A stretch of DNA of 64,000 nucleotides from Pelagomonas calceolata (Eukaryota > Sar > Pelagophyceae > Pelagomonadales > Pelagomonadaceae). Positions 18,518 to 26,915 of this stretch are shown here, in pieces. The translations under genes and the position numbers were made by a program. A model generated the notes under the pieces. The model did no database searches. It saw only the letters and a list, made by a program, of their open reading frames with translations, and was not told the DNA's origin. How positions within the stretch are numbered: the stretch's first letter is position 1; each line of letters opens with the position of its first letter. Location: assembly GCA_918797485.1 (NCBI GenBank), contig CAKKNE010000005.1:5084001-5148000 (forward strand), written 5' to 3'.

Positions 18518-19799
18518 AGTCGAGGCGAAACGCGAGCTCTTCGGCGTCCGGCGCCGGTGCCGCGTCGTCCTCGTGCAGTAGATCAAGCGGCACGTGGGCC
18601 GTGAGCACGTAGGTCGCCTTGTCGCTGTGGACGGGTAGCGCCGAGTCCGGCCGCTGACGACCGAAGCCGACGATCCGCGGGCCGTCCGGGACTTCAAGGG
18701 AGTCGAGCAGCGCCGTCGTGGCGGGAAAGCTCGCGGCGCGCCGCGCCGACGCCGCGGTCCGCACCTCGAAGAGCTCGAAATTGCGATACCCCGCCGCGCC
18801 GCCGTACAGGAAGCCGTCGCGCCAGGCGCCGCCCTCCGCCCGCAGCCGCGCGCGCTCGAAGAGCACCTCGCTCATCTCGTCGGCGATTTGCGGTGCCTGC
18901 AGTCGCAGCCCGAAGAGCCACTTCGGCGGCGCGTCCCAGACCGGATGGGCCGCGAGCCCGGGGTAGTGGCCGTCGCGCGCGACGACCTGGCCCGAGGAAA
19001 GTCTGCGGAGCGCCGGTCCCTGGTCGCGGCAATTCGCGCAGAACTCGTCAAAACGCGGCAGCGCCGCTTGCTGGCCGTCGTAGACCGCCTCGCATAGACC
19101 GCGCCAGAAGTCCGCGTCGTCGAGGGCGTCGCGGCGCGGCGTTGCGACCGCTGCCGCCGGCCGAATTGCGCCTCGACGAGTCGGCCGTTTAGTGGTTCCG
19201 GGCGCGAGGGCGCTCGCGCCGACGAGCGTGGCGGCGGCGACGAGGCGGCGCGCGGCGGCGGGCGTCGCGGCGCGCCCGCGGCCCTGGCGCCGGCGCGGAG
19301 CTGTCCGCGGCCGTAGGATGAGCGTCGCCGACGCGGCGCCGGACGCGTAGGCGGCGAGACCCGCGTAGGCGGGCACCGACGCTGCGCCAAGCGTGGCCAA
19401 GAGCACGAGCGCCGCCGGCACGAACCGGGACGGCCGCTGGTGGTGCGCGAGCCAGGTCCACGCCGCGCCGCCCATCAATCCGACCGTCAAGACACCGGCC
19501 GGCGCCGTCGCGCCGCGCAGCCGCAGCGCCACGACGCACACCTCGACGAGGCCCGCGCCGCGGTGCACCCAGAGCGGGTGGCCGAGGTCGCCCTCGACGA
19601 GTCGTAAGTAGGCGCGCGGCGCGACGCCTTGCACCGCAGCCAGGCTGAACACCGTCACGAGATACGCCTCGCACCACAAGACGTGATTCCAGTCGGCTTG
19701 GCTCGCAGCGATGGTAGCACTGAAGGCTGGGATGAGTACTAATGCAACGAAGAACAGCGGCCCGTCCCCGGCTCTTGGGAGCGGCTTGCTTCTCGCCAT
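18207..19799 (-). CDS. Membrane protein with C-terminal aspartyl/asparaginyl beta-hydroxylase-like domain
   Basis: 530 residues, start ATG at 19799. The N-terminal 180 residues hold about five hydrophobic segments. The C-terminal domain (about residues 250-530) matches the AspH/LpxO-type 2OG oxygenase pattern: PGLAAHPVWDAP, LPVHSDKATYVLTAHVPL with an HxD-like pair, and VDTSFPHTAYNRRANRHAY followed by VDVWHPDLSEEER. Such enzymes hydroxylate Asp/Asn in EGF-like domains or acyl chains. Between the halves lies RRLVAAATLVGASALAPG, which looks like a signal peptide ending in an ASAFAP-like plastid motif. The ORF may therefore be a genuine fusion or two genes whose second start or splice I cannot see. 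Its 3' end overlaps the SGNH frame by about 310 bp. Confidence 0.75.
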   Translation of the reverse strand: MARSKPLPRAGDGPLFFVALVLIPAFSATIAASQADWNHVLWCEAYLVTVFSLAAVQGVAPRAYLRLVEGDLGHPLWVHRGAGLVEVCVVALRLRGATAPAGVLTVGLMGGAAWTWLAHHQRPSRFVPAALVLLATLGAASVPAYAGLAAYASGAASATLILRPRTAPRRRQGRGRAATPAAARRLVAAATLVGASALAPGTTKRPTRRGAIRPAAAVATPRRDALDDADFWRGLCEAVYDGQQAALPRFDEFCANCRDQGPALRRLSSGQVVARDGHYPGLAAHPVWDAPPKWLFGLRLQAPQIADEMSEVLFERARLRAEGGAWRDGFLYGGAAGYRNFELFEVRTAASARRAASFPATTALLDSLEVPDGPRIVGFGRQRPDSALPVHSDKATYVLTAHVPLDLLHEDDAAPAPDAEELAFRLDFKLDLPSDGAGLAFADLDDALAEPVGGLRAVAQWHDATGRPLPPTLVDTSFPHTAYNRRANRHAYVLLVDVWHPDLSEEERRALALFQARKLGWSALYPAPGL

Positions 19800-20114
19800 G
19801 TTTTTTTGCAGGCTGCAGGCTGGCTGCTGGCTGGCGGCGCTAGTGCTGCAGCTCGCTGGCGGAAGTGGTGATTATTTTTCTCCGCAGGATCTTATGCTCG
19901 CTCGAAGAGCAATACTGATGCCTTGCGCGCCGCGACGCGGGCTGCTGCTGCGAGCCTGAAGCTAGTATGTCGGTACACTAGCACTATGCGGGTCTTGTCC
20001 CTCCGCAGCCCTGGACAGGGGCTCCGCCAACTAGTCCCAGCACCGTAATAACACCGATGCGAGTACTTTTTATTAGGGGTCGGAGCGCGGCCTAGGTGCC
20101 GTCGACGCGACGTC
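19800..20114. other. Intergenic region
   Basis: 315 bp upstream of the AspH-like gene and downstream of the kelch-like gene (both minus). It holds a type B palindrome at 19961-19982. Nothing else is recognised. Confidence 0.45.
19961..19982. promoter_or_regulatory. Recurring CTAG palindrome, type B
   Basis: A 22-bp site: GCTAGTATGT, CG, then GTACACTAGC, a near-perfect palindrome. It lies 162 bp upstream of the AspH-like ATG (19799, minus). Confidence 0.6.
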
Positions 20115-20516
20115 TCACGCGACCCCGACGTAGGGCGACGCCTGGACGCCCGGCGGCCCGTCGTAGGCGTCGTCGTGGCGGAAGCGCGCTCGCAGCGCCG
20201 CGCCGGTCACGAGGAAGGCCACGACCAGGGCGATGGCCAGCTGCACGGAGTCGTTCGCCAGGCACGCCGGCAGGCCCGCCGCCGCCTGAATCTGGGGCTC
20301 GTCGGCGTCGGCTATAAGGTTCGTCCAGTTCCTCGTTTGCGCCGAGAAGGCCCAGACGTCGTTGAGCCTTGCATATTTTTTTTTGCCGCTCTTCCGGGAC
20401 TTGATGTGCTCGCCCCCAAATAAAACGATGGCGTGGCCCCCGGGCCAGGCCGCCATGGCGGCGCACGCGGTGAGCAGCAACGCGGCGGCGAGCCTCAGGG
20501 CGTGGCGTTGCCTCAT
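20115..20516 (-). CDS. Small membrane protein with a single kelch-like motif
   Basis: 133 residues from ATG 20516. It has a cleavable-looking signal peptide (ALRLAAALLLTACAAMA), one kelch-type strand set (HAIVLFGGEHIKS, then YARLNDVWAFSAQTRNWTNL), a transmembrane segment (LAIALVVAFLVTGAAL) and a short cytoplasmic tail. Kelch propellers need five to seven repeats, so a lone motif cannot form a propeller. It may be a remnant of a larger gene, or other exons may be missed. The GTG 111 bp upstream in the same frame is unlikely to be the start. Type I topology is inferred. Confidence 0.5.
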   Translation of the reverse strand: MRQRHALRLAAALLLTACAAMAAWPGGHAIVLFGGEHIKSRKSGKKKYARLNDVWAFSAQTRNWTNLIADADEPQIQAAAGLPACLANDSVQLAIALVVAFLVTGAALRARFRHDDAYDGPPGVQASPYVGVA

Positions 20517-20774
20517 GGCGCGTCGGTGGCGCTTATTGGGCGTCTCCGCCTTCTTAAGGAACGCCCCGAGCACTGATATCGTAGGCAACAAGCGCGTATG
20601 CCTTGCCTGAATCTCGGGTGAAGTCACTGAAATGTTGCACCCACGAGCGAGAGATGCTCAAAGCTCTTCGGTGGGTTCGTACGTGATGAAAGGATCACGA
20701 AAAGGCGCCGTGGGTCCCCCGTGTATGCAAGTAGTAGGCGCACACTCCTGGGTGGTGGTTTGGGCTTTTTGCTT

Positions 20775-20798
20775 GCTAGTGTCTTACAGGCCGCTAGC
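20775..20798 (+). promoter_or_regulatory. Recurring CTAG palindrome, type A
   Basis: GCTAGTGTCTTACAG followed by GCCGCTAGC. It lies 259 bp upstream of the kelch-like ATG (20516, minus). Confidence 0.65.
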
Positions 20799-21041
20799 CC
20801 ACCTAAGCGCGGGAGCCCTGGAAGCCGCGCCCCGGGGACGGGATCTCCTCAAACTGGCTCATTGCCGAACTGACTCATCGCCGGGCACGCGGACTAAAAC
20901 TTCAATATAGAAGTTGACCGCGGGCCGACACCCACGTCCCATTGAGGCTTGGCGCTTTGGCGCCGTGGGGTGGCGGAACGGACGCATGAGGTCTTGGCCC
21001 CACCGCCGAAAGACCAATCTTGGGGCCCCGCTTGCTTGCTT

Positions 21042-21065
21042 GCTAGTGTCTTACAGGCCGCTAGC
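21042..21065 (+). promoter_or_regulatory. Recurring CTAG palindrome, type A, second copy
   Basis: Identical 24-bp sequence to 20775-20798, preceded in both cases by a GCTTGCTTG-like run. It lies 526 bp from the nearest upstream-facing ATG (20516), the largest distance of the ten, and 27 bp from the stop of the next gene. Confidence 0.65.
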
Positions 21066-21091
21066 TCATAAAAAAAAACAAAAGGTATAGC

Positions 21092-21823
21092 TTAGTCATA
21101 CGTCTGCCGCATGCGCATCTCCTCCTCCGACCGCCAGACCCGAAAGTGGTCGCCGATGCCCGACTGGCCGTTGAGGCGCTGCTGCTTGACGCGCTCCTTG
21201 CCCGTCGGCTTGGCGCTGCGGTCGCCGCTCCCGCGCTTCGCCGCCGGTTTGGGCGGCGGCGGCGGCGCCGCGCGCTGTTGCGGAGGCGGCCGCCGGCCGG
21301 CCGCGGCGAGGTGCGTGCCGTAGCCGCGCAGGTCGTCGTGCTCGATGTTCGACGCCTGCTTGCCGACCCAGCCCCGGGCGGGGTCGTAGCGTTCGTACAT
21401 GTCGTGGCCGTACTCGCCCTCCTGCGCCTCGCGCGCCGCGCCGGCCGCCGCGGCCGCGCGGGCCGCGACCGCCGCGGACGGCCGCGCCGGGACCGGGTCG
21501 GGCTCGCGCGGCGCCGCGGCCCAGGCGGGCTTGGCGAGCCACGCCGCCGTGCCGCCGCCGTCGAGCAGGCTCGCGGCCGACGGCAGGCCGCTCGTGGAAA
21601 CGGCGGCGGGCGCGGCGGCCTCGGCTTCGTCCTCGGACTCCGACTCCCCTAACAATCCTTCGTCGTGCCGCGCCATCGGCGTGGGAGCTGCAGCAGGCGC
21701 CGGGGATGACCCGTCGTCGTGCCGCGCCGTCGGCGTCGAGGCTGCGGCGGGCGCCGGGGGTGCCGCAGCTGGCGCGTCGGCGTCCGAATCACTGGAGCTG
21801 CCGTAGCCGGCCAAGGCATTCAT
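21092..21823 (-). CDS. Acidic/Ala-rich protein with conserved-looking C-terminus
   Basis: 243 residues, start ATG at 21823. The N-terminus MNALAGYGSSSDSD resembles nuclear proteins that open with LAxYxSSSDSE. The middle repeats ARHDDGSSPAPAAA and is Ala/Pro-rich. The C-terminus has DMYERYDPARGWVGKQAS and ends KERVKQQRLNGQSGIGDHFR then VWRSEEEMRMRQTYD, a dense motif of the kind kept in eukaryotic nuclear (splicing or transcription) proteins. I do not recognise the family by name. No domain with catalytic residues is seen. Confidence 0.7.
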   Translation of the reverse strand: MNALAGYGSSSDSDADAPAAAPPAPAAASTPTARHDDGSSPAPAAAPTPMARHDEGLLGESESEDEAEAAAPAAVSTSGLPSAASLLDGGGTAAWLAKPAWAAAPREPDPVPARPSAAVAARAAAAAGAAREAQEGEYGHDMYERYDPARGWVGKQASNIEHDDLRGYGTHLAAAGRRPPPQQRAAPPPPPKPAAKRGSGDRSAKPTGKERVKQQRLNGQSGIGDHFRVWRSEEEMRMRQTYD

Positions 21824-22107
21824 GGTTTTGCAGTGCGCTGCTGCAGAAGGCGCAAGTTTGCGCGTTTGATAGTATGGAGCCGATGCGGCGCTTTGGATGA
21901 TGATAGGATGATAGACACACTAGACTCAAAACCGCGGGAAAGATACAGGGAGGGATCCGCCCCGACAATGCCCTCGCTAGGACCCCTAGTACGGTTCACA
22001 CAGCCGCCTCATGTCGTGGTGCGCGCTCTCCGGCGCTAGACAGGAGAGCGCAGCAAGACGCTGCCCAACAAAGGGGAAAGTACGCACATCGACTGGAAAA
22101 CGGCGGC

Positions 22108-24912
22108 ATGGCAGCGCCCTCGCAGCGCATGGCCAGCCAGGCCTCGCCCAAGGCCGCCGTGCGCGACGCCAAGGAGGCGCGCAACGCGCGCATCCGCCGC
22201 TCCGCGTCGTTCCGGTCGAGCATCACGGAAACGCTCTCTCCCCTAGAACAGCTGCACCTGCCCATCGGCTTCGCGTCCGTCCCGCCGGACCACCACAGCA
22301 AGCGCGATAGTCGGAATAGCCTCGACGACGACGTCGAGGTCCACGTCGAACCGCGGAAGATCGTCGTCTCGGACTGCGTGGCCCACGGCGTGCGGGCGCC
22401 GGGCGCGCGCGACGGCATGGTGCTCGTGGCGGACGGCTCGAGGTCGCCGCGGGCGATGAAGCTGTTTCGCGTGATGCGCGGCGACTACTTGAAGCGGCCC
22501 TGGGACGCGGCGCCGCACCTGCTGCCGGACCTGATCAAGCAGGACCGCGAGCCGTGGGAGGACCGCGTAGCACAATGTGTGAAACGGCGGCGCGAGTTGG
22601 AAAGGGCGTTCCGGGCGAAGACGCTGCACGAGCTGGGGCGGGACGACCGCCGGCGCGCGCGCGCGGCGCGGGCGCACAAGGACGCGGCGCTCCTCCGCAT
22701 GGTCGCGCTGGGGGCGCGCGCCGAGTTGATGAAGGGCGAGCTCCTGCGGGACCGCCGCGAGGCCGCCGAGGAGGAGGATGACGACCACGAGGAACAAGCG
22801 GTCGCGGCGACGCCGTCGCCGAAGCAGCGGTCGCGGAGACGCGACCGGCGCAGGGCCGCCGAAGCTTTAACGGGAGAATCGTCGACGAAAATAGGTCGGT
22901 GGTGGCTCGGGCTCAAGATACGGTGGCTCCTCAACGGCATAAGCATCGCGCGGCGCGTCCGCGTCACGCTCACGGTGACCAAGATCACGCAACAGATCAT
23001 AGCCAAGTACCGGAACCGCGTCTATCGACGGAGCGCGGACATCATCCACCACTTCCTGGCCAAGGCCGAGAAGTGCCAGGGCAAGCGCGGCATGAAGTTA
23101 CTCGTGAGGAAGATCAAGCTCGCGCAGCGCATGGTGCGCGGCTGGGTCGCGACGCGGCAGGCGCGGATCGCGGCGTTGCACCGCGCCTTTGCGCTCGCGG
23201 AGATCGACTTCCAGCACGAGCTCGACAGAAGGCGCGTCGAGGTCGAGGTCCACGCTATCCGACGGACATCGCATCCGGACTCCATGTTCTACGCTGTGTG
23301 GAAATCAACCAGTGTGTCGGTTCAGCAAGAAGGCGCCGTGAAATTTTGATTTCCACACAGGTTCTACGACCGCGCCCAGGCTCTGGCTACGGCGGACCAC
23401 CGGCTGCAGGCGATCTTGCCCATCGAGGGCAATAGTCTCGTGGCGCAGGTCTTGCGGAGGGCCGAAATCCGGAGCCGGGATCCGGAACGGGCGTCGCGGG
23501 AGCTTCGGGAAGAGGTCATCGTCGACGACCCGTACCACCACGCGGTGTTCAGTCGCAAAGAGCGGACGAGGACCGTGGAGGAGGTCTTACGAAGAGTGCG
23601 CCGATGGCACGGCACGCACGCCGTCGAGGCCTACGAAAAGTATTTACAGAAGTGCCACGAGGTCCGCGCCGACGACGTCCGCGCCCGTGTAGAAATCAAA
23701 TTTGTCGCGACGCGTCTCCGCTTATGGTTGAATCATAAATTCCACGCCATCGACGCGGCACCTTCTCGACGGCATGGCGGTGTGGGTTTTACACTCGCCC
23801 CTCGCGCTGCGCGGCGCCGTGACGAACGAGCCCGGCGCTCGTGCTCCGCTACGAGCGCGCCGGCGACGAGGCGGTCGAGGACGCGCCCGCGTGGCTGCAA
23901 AGCGCCCCGGTCGTCGTCGAGGTGACCGCAGCAGCAAACCAACAATTGGCGGTCACCGAGGCGCCGGACGTGGTCGGCGTCGTGCGTTTTGAGGGCGTGG
24001 CCGTGGCGCCCGTGCCAGCCAGCACGGGCACGTCGTCGCCGAGAATGACTCTGCGATGCACCCGACTTACTGGTTGATTCATGCACAGGTGCGGATCATG
24101 CTCGCGAAGCCCGGGCGCCTCACACGGCAGGACACGCTCGACGTCCTGCAGCGGCCCGCGGACAAGGTGTCGCGGTACCCCATGTTTCGGCCGCTCACAG
24201 GGCCGCACAACGTTCTCGAGGAGATGCGCGTCGAGCTGGAACCTGTGTGGAAATTTACGGCGCGTTCGTCCTGAATCGCCGCGTATCTAGACCTCCACGC
24301 CATCGCCGCGACGCCTGCTCAATACGTGGCGGTGTCGGTTCCTCACAACTCGACTCAGCCAGCACGGGCACGACGACAAACTGGTTGATTTGATTTCCAC
24401 ACAGGCTGGAACGGGTGCACGCGTGGCGCCACCCGCCGCGCAAGGAGCGGTCGAAGCGCAAGCGCGCGGCGCGCGTCATTCAGGCGCGGTGGCGCGGGAC
24501 CCCGCTGAAGCCCGAGGTGGACCGCGACGCGCTCGAGGCGATCTTCACGGAGTTCTGCCGGGTCTACCGCATGGCCGACATGAACAACACGATCTGGGCC
24601 AAGCTCTGTAGGGAGACGAAGGGGCTGCTGGACGACAAGTTCACGCGCGACTCGGGCATCGACATGATCTGGACGCGCTGCGCGAAGACGAACAAGACCG
24701 TCGGCTTCCCCGTCTTCGAGGCCATGCTGCGCGAGGTCGCGGCCCTGAAGGGCATGGATCTGTTTCAGCTCGAGTCGTTGGTCGTCGAAAACGCGAAAGT
24801 GAAGCAGTCCGGCACCAAAGCCCAGAACGTCAAGTTCTACGAGGTGCCCAAGCCGAAGACGACGAAGGGCGACCAGATCGACCTCGCGTCGATGACGAAC
24901 ACGGGGCGATAA
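22108..24912 (+). CDS. IQ-motif and TPPP/p25-alpha domain protein; about join(22108..23285,23361..23676,23856..23981,24089..24234,24405..24912)
   Basis: Start ATG at 22108. A basic N-terminal region is followed by helical segments with an IQ-like motif (LAQRMVRGWVATRQAR). Near the C-terminus lie a second IQ motif (AARVIQARWRG) and a p25-alpha/TPPP-like domain: DALEAIFTEFCRVYR, then IWAKLCRETKGLLDDKFT, IDMIWTRCAKTNKTVGFPVF and EAMLREVAALKG. TPPP proteins bind tubulin; IQ motifs bind calmodulin or myosin light chains, so a cytoskeletal role is likely. Introns 1 and 4 are clear introners; intron 3 is a probable one. The exon 2/exon 3 boundary is uncertain: 23856 is the first AG that keeps frame. 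Exon phases at all other joins are consistent. Confidence 0.8.
23286..23360 (+). mobile_element. Introner element, intron 1 of IQ/TPPP gene (GT-AG)
   Basis: 75 bp. The target duplication GTTCTACG at 23286-23293 and 23361-23368 is exact. Perfect 15-bp inverted ends: CTGTGTGGAAATCAA and TTGATTTCCACACAG. This is the cleanest and shortest full copy in the gene. Splicing restores SM|FYDRAQ. Confidence 0.93.
23677..23855 (+). mobile_element. Degenerate introner, probable intron 2 of IQ/TPPP gene
   Basis: The left end is clear: GTCCGCGC, then CCGTGTAGAAATCAAA. The interior shares CCACGCCATCGACGCG and ATGGCGGTGTGGGT with the element at 36332. The right inverted repeat and the second target copy are not recognisable, so the end point (acceptor at 23855) is chosen only by reading frame. 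Confidence 0.5.
23982..24088 (+). mobile_element. Degenerate introner, probable intron 3 of IQ/TPPP gene
   Basis: The right end CTGGTTGATTCATGCACAG is a clear element end. The following exon starts GTGCGGAT; the best upstream match is GTGCGTTT at 23982 (6 of 8). GTGCCAGC at about 24012 is an alternative donor that also keeps frame. The left inverted repeat is lost. Confidence 0.55.
24235..24404 (+). mobile_element. Introner element, intron 4 of IQ/TPPP gene (GC-AG)
   Basis: 170 bp. Exact target duplication GCTGGAAC at 24235 and 24405. Left end CTGTGTGGAAATTTA, right end TTGATTTCCACACAG. The donor is GC; splicing gives MRVE|LERVHAW in frame, so the GC donor is required. Confidence 0.9.
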
Positions 24913-24927
24913 GACCAAGATAGCTAC

Positions 24928-26355
24928 TCACGTATTATTAGGGTCCCCGCCGCGGGCCGGCGCTGGCGCGGCGCCCGGCTGGTGGTAGTACGCGGGGTAA
25001 CCGTGCACCTGCAGGGGCGACAGGGGGAGCATCTGCGGCGGCGCGTCGGCCGCGGCCGGTGCTCCTGTCGGCGAGCTTGGCAATCCTGTCGGCACGCTCG
25101 CGACGCGGTCGAACAGCTCGTCCACGGCGCACGCCGGGTCCACCGCCGGGAACGCCGCGACGGCCGCGCGCGCGAGGGCCCGCCCCAGCCGCGCCTCGTT
25201 CAGGCCCGCCACGCCCGTCAGCTCCAGCTTGCATAGACGCGCGCAGTCCCGCCGATCGAGCAGGTCCGGACACAGTCGCTTGTCGCGGCACAGCCGCAGG
25301 AAGCCAGCCGGCGACACGTGGCCCACGCCAGTACCTTCCTTGTACGCGTCGAACAGCGCGCGCAACTGGGGCTTCTGCTCCGCCGCCACATCACCGTCGG
25401 AGCGCGGCGGCGGCGCCGGCTTCCGCAGGTCCACTATCTTGGTCTGCTTCAGGGGCGTCTCGAGGGGCACCTCGCTGTGGCGTTGGTCGTCATTTAAAAC
25501 AGAGGGTGATGCCCAGTCCGTGGCCTCGAACTCGTTGCCCTGGCGGGTGTGCATCGGGGTCGCGTGGCGCGCGACGACTTGCGAGACGGCGGCGCAGAGG
25601 TCGGACCAATCTAGGGTTTTGCGCTGAAGCCTAACGACCAATCTAGGTTCCAAGGCTCGCTTCAGGTCGTTCTCCACGTCGTCCGCGGCCTCGGCGTCGT
25701 CCTCCCAGAACGTCTCCGAGGGCGGCGTCAGGAGCACGCCACCTACGACGGGCTGGAGCGCCTGCGCCAGGGCGTCGTTCAGCTCGCGAAGCGACTGCGT
25801 CGTCGCGTCGCGGAACTCCGCTGCCTTCTGTCTTTCTTCTGCCAGCGACGCCTCCGCCGCCTCGGCGCGCCGCTCGAGCAAGAGGACGGTCCGCAGCGCC
25901 ATGTCTTCCTCGTCGTCCGGCGAGTCTTCCTCGTCGTCCGGCGAGTCTTCCACGAAGTCGCCCTCCGGCGCCTCCTCGACAAAAACGGCGTCCTCGCCCC
26001 CCTGGCCCGCGGCCGCGGCGAACAGCGCCTCCTTGCCCGGGCTCGGCGCCAGCTCCGTCGTCCGGCCTTCCACGAGCGACTCCGCGAGCGGCTCGCGCAG
26101 CACGACGGGCCGCGGCGCGTCCTCCGGCAGCTCCTCGACGTACGCGCCCGGAAACAACCCGCCCCGCGGCCGCTCGCCGTCGACGACGACGCCGAACCAC
26201 CACCCGTCGTCCTGCTTCTGGTGGCACTGGACCTCGTCCCCCGCTCTTAGTGACAACTCCTCGGGGCCCTCGGCCACGAAATCGTAGATGGCGCGACACA
26301 GCAGCGTCGGCTCGCCGCGCCGCTCGCGCGCCGCTTTGCGGACGGCTTTGAGCAT
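24928..26355 (-). CDS. SH3-domain protein with acidic and coiled segments
   Basis: 475 residues, start ATG at 26355. An SH3 domain lies at about residues 17-77: LCRAIYDFVAEGPEELSL, GDEVQCHQKQDDGWWFG, then GLFPGAYVEEL, with the ALYDF, WW and PxxYV positions kept. An acidic stretch carries a tandem DSPDDEE repeat (21-bp duplication near 25915-25945), then a coiled coil and a Pro/Gly-rich C-terminus. An adaptor role binding proline-rich ligands is inferred; the neighbouring IQ/TPPP and UBA/UIM genes are the only context. The stop lies 15 bp from the stop of the convergent IQ/TPPP gene. Confidence 0.82.
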   Translation of the reverse strand: MLKAVRKAARERRGEPTLLCRAIYDFVAEGPEELSLRAGDEVQCHQKQDDGWWFGVVVDGERPRGGLFPGAYVEELPEDAPRPVVLREPLAESLVEGRTTELAPSPGKEALFAAAAGQGGEDAVFVEEAPEGDFVEDSPDDEEDSPDDEEDMALRTVLLLERRAEAAEASLAEERQKAAEFRDATTQSLRELNDALAQALQPVVGGVLLTPPSETFWEDDAEAADDVENDLKRALEPRLVVRLQRKTLDWSDLCAAVSQVVARHATPMHTRQGNEFEATDWASPSVLNDDQRHSEVPLETPLKQTKIVDLRKPAPPPRSDGDVAAEQKPQLRALFDAYKEGTGVGHVSPAGFLRLCRDKRLCPDLLDRRDCARLCKLELTGVAGLNEARLGRALARAAVAAFPAVDPACAVDELFDRVASVPTGLPSSPTGAPAAADAPPQMLPLSPLQVHGYPAYYHQPGAAPAPARGGDPNNT

Positions 26356-26915
26356 TGCGGTTTGCCTGTCGGCCTCCCTTTGTCACCTTATGTGCAGTGT
26401 GCGCGGGCTCTGTCGCCTAATGTACGCGGAATGTACGCGGGCAGCGTCCTGGATGGGCTGCAGCTGCTTGCCTTGGACTATTGCTGGCTGCAGCTGCCTG
26501 GATGGGCAGCGCGTTAGCGGATGGTCTGCTGGCGGCGGTGCTTCGTTGCGGTCAGAGTTGCCCGCGCGTTTCCTCCTCTGTAATTAGCGCGCTCTCCCAG
26601 CTGCAGGCCTGGTGAGACAAACCCCGCCCGCTTAATATTGCACCTGGCCAGTAGGGAGAGGTATACTTGCCGCCGACGTATCCCTGTAGCGCTCGGGCCG
26701 TCCTCTGTTTTCCGTGGCGGCGCCACTGGCCGCGCCGCGGGCAGTCCCCGGTTGGCGCACTCGGTACCGTCTATCACCGACACCACTGGCGCGAAGGCTG
26801 CCCCATAGGATCGTGGGACCCGCCACCGCTCGGTACAGGACGGCTGAGGCGTGACGGCTGCTTGACGCCCGAGAATCTGGAGCCAGTGCCAGCAGGCTGC
26901 CACAGCACGCCATCG
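26356..26915. other. Divergent promoter region
   Basis: 560 bp between the SH3 gene start (minus) and the UBA gene ATG (plus). Two copies of GGCTGCAGCTGC lie at about 26456-26500, and a repeated ATGTACGCGG lies near 26420. The downstream frame is open back to 26667 but has no ATG. No CTAG palindrome is present. Confidence 0.5.

Larger units (their letters stand above)
20517..21091. other. Intergenic region with two palindromes
   Basis: 575 bp between the kelch-like gene start and the 3' end of the next minus-strand gene. It has two identical type A palindromes (20775 and 21042) and two stretches containing GGCGCCGTGGG, which suggests a partial local duplication. No coding region is supported. 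Confidence 0.5.
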
